From Vulcanimicrobiota bacterium (GTDB lineage: Bacteria; Vulcanimicrobiota; Vulcanimicrobiia; Vulcanimicrobiales; Vulcanimicrobiaceae), in contig JABEUW010000084.1 of assembly GCA_013043945.1 (NCBI GenBank), positions 1 through 7,552 of the forward strand: 7,552 bases of DNA, given 5' to 3'. Every line of letters begins with the position of its first letter. The first letter of the stretch is position 1. Positions 6,509 to 7,552 of this stretch are shown here, one piece after another. The notes below the pieces were generated by a model that saw only the letters and a list, made by a program, of their open reading frames with translations, had not been told where the DNA came from and ran no database searches. The position numbers and the translations under genes are program-made.

Positions 6509-6991
6509 ATGGACGTCTATCGGAGCGAAGACCTGCCGCGCGGCTGCGCGCACTTCGAGGCCGCCGTCGATCTGCCGGCGATCCCCGAGGAAGCCTTTGC
6601 GCTGCTCTGCGCGGTCGAAAAGTGGCCGGCCTGGCTACCCTTGGTGCGCAGCGCGGAACGGCAGGGGGAGGCTCCGCTCGCAGTCGGTGACGAGGTGTTG
6701 CTGCGCCTCGGCGAACCGCGCGATGAAGAGCAGCTCTTCGAGGTGCGACGGCTCGTCGGCAATTACTGTTTGACGCTCGTCGGAGCCTACTCCACACGGC
6801 GGAGGATCGATTTTCGCCTGGAGCGACAGAGTAACCGGGCTCGGTTACGCATGGCATGGCTCTATCCGACCTATCACGGCGCGATGGGGAGTGCGGTCGA
6901 TCGTCTGCTCCGCGGACGGGCGGTCGCCGGCATGCTCGAGCGAGCAACCATGCAATTTCGAGGCTTGCTTGAAGCGAGTCTCGTGGCTTAG
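6509..6991 (+). CDS. SRPBCC (START/Bet v 1-like) ligand-binding-fold protein
   Basis: This 160-residue soluble protein appears to have the SRPBCC helix-grip fold, which binds hydrophobic ligands in a deep pocket and in some members catalyses polyketide cyclisation. The evidence is the N-terminal strand-helix pattern HFEAAVDLPAIPEEAFALL (15-33) followed by VEKWPAWLPLV (36-46), close to the SRPBCC signature in which a W-P-x-W segment follows the first helix. Alternating strands come next (EVLLRLG, LFEVRRLV, YCLTLVGAY, RIDFRLE, ARLRMAWLYP), then a long C-terminal helix (128-157). An in-frame GTG at 6488 would add seven residues. I prefer the ATG at 6509 because a TATAAAAT box overlaps the GTG, and a transcript from that box would lack it. 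Ligand and pathway are unknown. The distance to the upstream amidohydrolase (66 bp) and the AT-rich promoter-like patch argue for separate transcription. Confidence 0.75.
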   Translation: MDVYRSEDLPRGCAHFEAAVDLPAIPEEAFALLCAVEKWPAWLPLVRSAERQGEAPLAVGDEVLLRLGEPRDEEQLFEVRRLVGNYCLTLVGAYSTRRRIDFRLERQSNRARLRMAWLYPTYHGAMGSAVDRLLRGRAVAGMLERATMQFRGLLEASLVA

Positions 6992-6997
6992 CAGTCG

Positions 6998-7026
6998 TTG
7001 ACCTGGAGTGCCAAAGCCGCTAGAAT
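6998..7026 (+). promoter_or_regulatory. Sigma70-type promoter TTGACC-N17-TAGAAT for the FmdB-type gene
   Basis: A -35 box TTGACC (6998-7003, five of six consensus bases) and a -10 box TAGAAT (7021-7026, five of six) are separated by exactly 17 bases. The usual start site, seven bases past the end of the -10 box, is position 7033, which is the A of the FmdB ATG. The promoter lies wholly inside the 41-bp gap after the SRPBCC stop codon. It predicts a leaderless transcript, in keeping with the lack of a convincing ribosome binding site. Confidence 0.7.
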
Positions 7027-7032
7027 CGAGCT

Positions 7033-7287
7033 ATGCCGCTCTATGATTACCGATGCTCCGCCTGTGGCGCCGTTCGCGAGGTCCGTCATGGTTTCGACGA
7101 GCGCGTGAGCGACCCGTGTGCTGCCTGCGGAGGGGAGCTCGTACGCGTTTTTAATCCGGCGCCGATTCTCTTCAAGGGCTCGGGTTTTTATGTCACCGAT
7201 TCGCGCCCCTCGAGCGGCACTTCGGAGAGCTCCGGCTCCTCCGAGAGTTCCGGCGCTGCGAGCTCTTCCTCGGAGAGCGCGGCCTGA
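7033..7287 (+). CDS. FmdB-family zinc-ribbon protein with serine-rich tail
   Basis: This 84-residue protein matches the FmdB/CxxC_CxxC_SSSS family of small putative regulatory proteins, named after a formamidase-operon regulator in Methylophilus; the molecular role is not established. It opens with MPLYDYRCSACG. It has four zinc-ligand cysteines at residues 8, 11, 29 and 32 (CSAC, CAAC) and the family end motif LFKGSGFYVTD (46-56). Residues 57-84 are a low-complexity tail of Ser, Glu, Gly and Ala, probably disordered; such tails are common in the family. Length is normal and no piece is missing. The start ATG coincides with the predicted transcription start of a near-consensus promoter. The gene ends eight bases before the stop of the convergent proline-rich gene, with no hairpin terminator visible between them. 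Confidence 0.93.
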   Translation: MPLYDYRCSACGAVREVRHGFDERVSDPCAACGGELVRVFNPAPILFKGSGFYVTDSRPSSGTSESSGSSESSGAASSSSESAA

Positions 7288-7295
7288 GCGATCCC

Positions 7296-7552
7296 CTAGA
7301 CGGGCGGTTCGCTCGTTCCTGAATCGGGAGGCTCCCACTGCCAGCCCACGCCCGCTCCCGGTGCGCCCGGCGCTCCGGTTTGCGGAGGCGTGGCGAACGG
7401 CGGTGGAAAGGGTGCGCCAAAGGCGGGCTGTGGAGTGCCGCCGGGTGTGAAGGCACCGGGCGGGCCGAAGCCGGTCCCTGGAGGCGGTGCAAAACTTGGC
7501 GGCGGCACGAACGTCGGCGGTGGCACGAATGTCGGCTCGGGAGGGGCGTACC
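7296..7552 (-). CDS. Proline/glycine-rich C-terminal tail of an unidentified protein (5' end outside window)
   Basis: The minus-strand frame is open from the window edge to a TAG stop at 7298-7296, giving 85 visible residues. The sequence is low complexity, rich in Pro, Gly, Ala and Phe: it starts YAPPEPTFVPPPTFVPPP, continues with GFGPPGAF and FGAPFPPPF blocks, and ends GWQWEPPDSGTSEPPV. No ATG is present. The GTG at 7526 could be read as a start but lies inside the same hexapeptide repeat, so the protein almost certainly begins beyond the window. Tails like this often follow a zinc-ribbon, forkhead-associated or membrane domain, but nothing visible shows which. It is convergent with the FmdB-type gene. 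Confidence 0.65.
   Translation of the reverse strand, partial: YAPPEPTFVPPPTFVPPPSFAPPPGTGFGPPGAFTPGGTPQPAFGAPFPPPFATPPQTGAPGAPGAGVGWQWEPPDSGTSEPPV
7483..7536 (-). repeat. 18-bp tandem repeats coding for a P-x-F-x-P-P hexapeptide
   Basis: Units at 7501-7518 and 7519-7536 are the same except for two C/T changes. A diverged third unit lies at 7483-7500. On the minus strand they encode successive hexapeptides of the pattern (T/S)-F-(V/A)-P-P-P. The repeat is in phase with the reading frame, which supports coding. Confidence 0.7.

Noticed and set aside
1..7552. Defence system, mobile element, CRISPR or biosynthetic cluster
   Set aside because: No gene shows nuclease, helicase, transposase, integrase, Cas, NRPS/PKS or toxin-antitoxin features, and there are no spaced direct repeats or terminal inverted repeats. 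The window reads as ordinary chromosome.

Overview
The window is GC-rich, gene-dense bacterial chromosome with very short intergenic gaps. It carries seven protein genes, two of them cut by the window edges (tadA at the left, a proline-rich protein at the right), one more small zinc-ribbon gene, and one tRNA. Nothing marks it as mobile: I see no transposase, integrase, phage gene, CRISPR array or toxin-antitoxin pair. The gene mix (a long BNR/sortilin-type secreted propeller, an FmdB-type zinc ribbon, an M20D amidohydrolase, a LolA-like orphan) and the composition suggest an uncultured soil-type lineage such as Ca. Eremiobacterota (WPS-2). That placement is a low-confidence impression, not a result.

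Layout. Positions 1-267 (+) are the C-terminal half of the tRNA adenosine deaminase TadA. Positions 296-386 (+) are tRNA-Ser(CGA) with its CCA encoded. A strong hairpin (390-430) separates the tRNA from a convergent EAL-domain c-di-GMP phosphodiesterase (1449-430, -). Divergent from it is a 993-residue secreted beta-propeller protein (1528-4509, +) with eleven Asp-box motifs. Its 3' end overlaps by 35 bp the end of a convergent, exported, LolA-like orphan (5209-4475, -). That orphan is divergent from an M20D metal-dependent amidohydrolase (5264-6442, +, GTG start). An SRPBCC-fold protein (6509-6991, +) and an FmdB-family zinc ribbon (7033-7287, +) follow. The right edge holds the proline-rich tail of a minus-strand gene (7552-7296).

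How the genes relate. Most neighbours are divergent or convergent, so long operons are unlikely. M20D, SRPBCC and FmdB share a strand, but promoter-like sequences lie before the last two. TadA and the tRNA gene share a general translation theme. The EAL protein and the secreted propeller could share a 78-bp control region, but nothing in the sequence proves a functional link.

The clearest regulatory signal is a near-consensus sigma70-type promoter whose predicted start site falls on the FmdB ATG, implying a leaderless mRNA. The clearest compositional signal is a marked excess of the palindrome CGATCG throughout the window. I did not find a convincing undescribed multi-gene system here.
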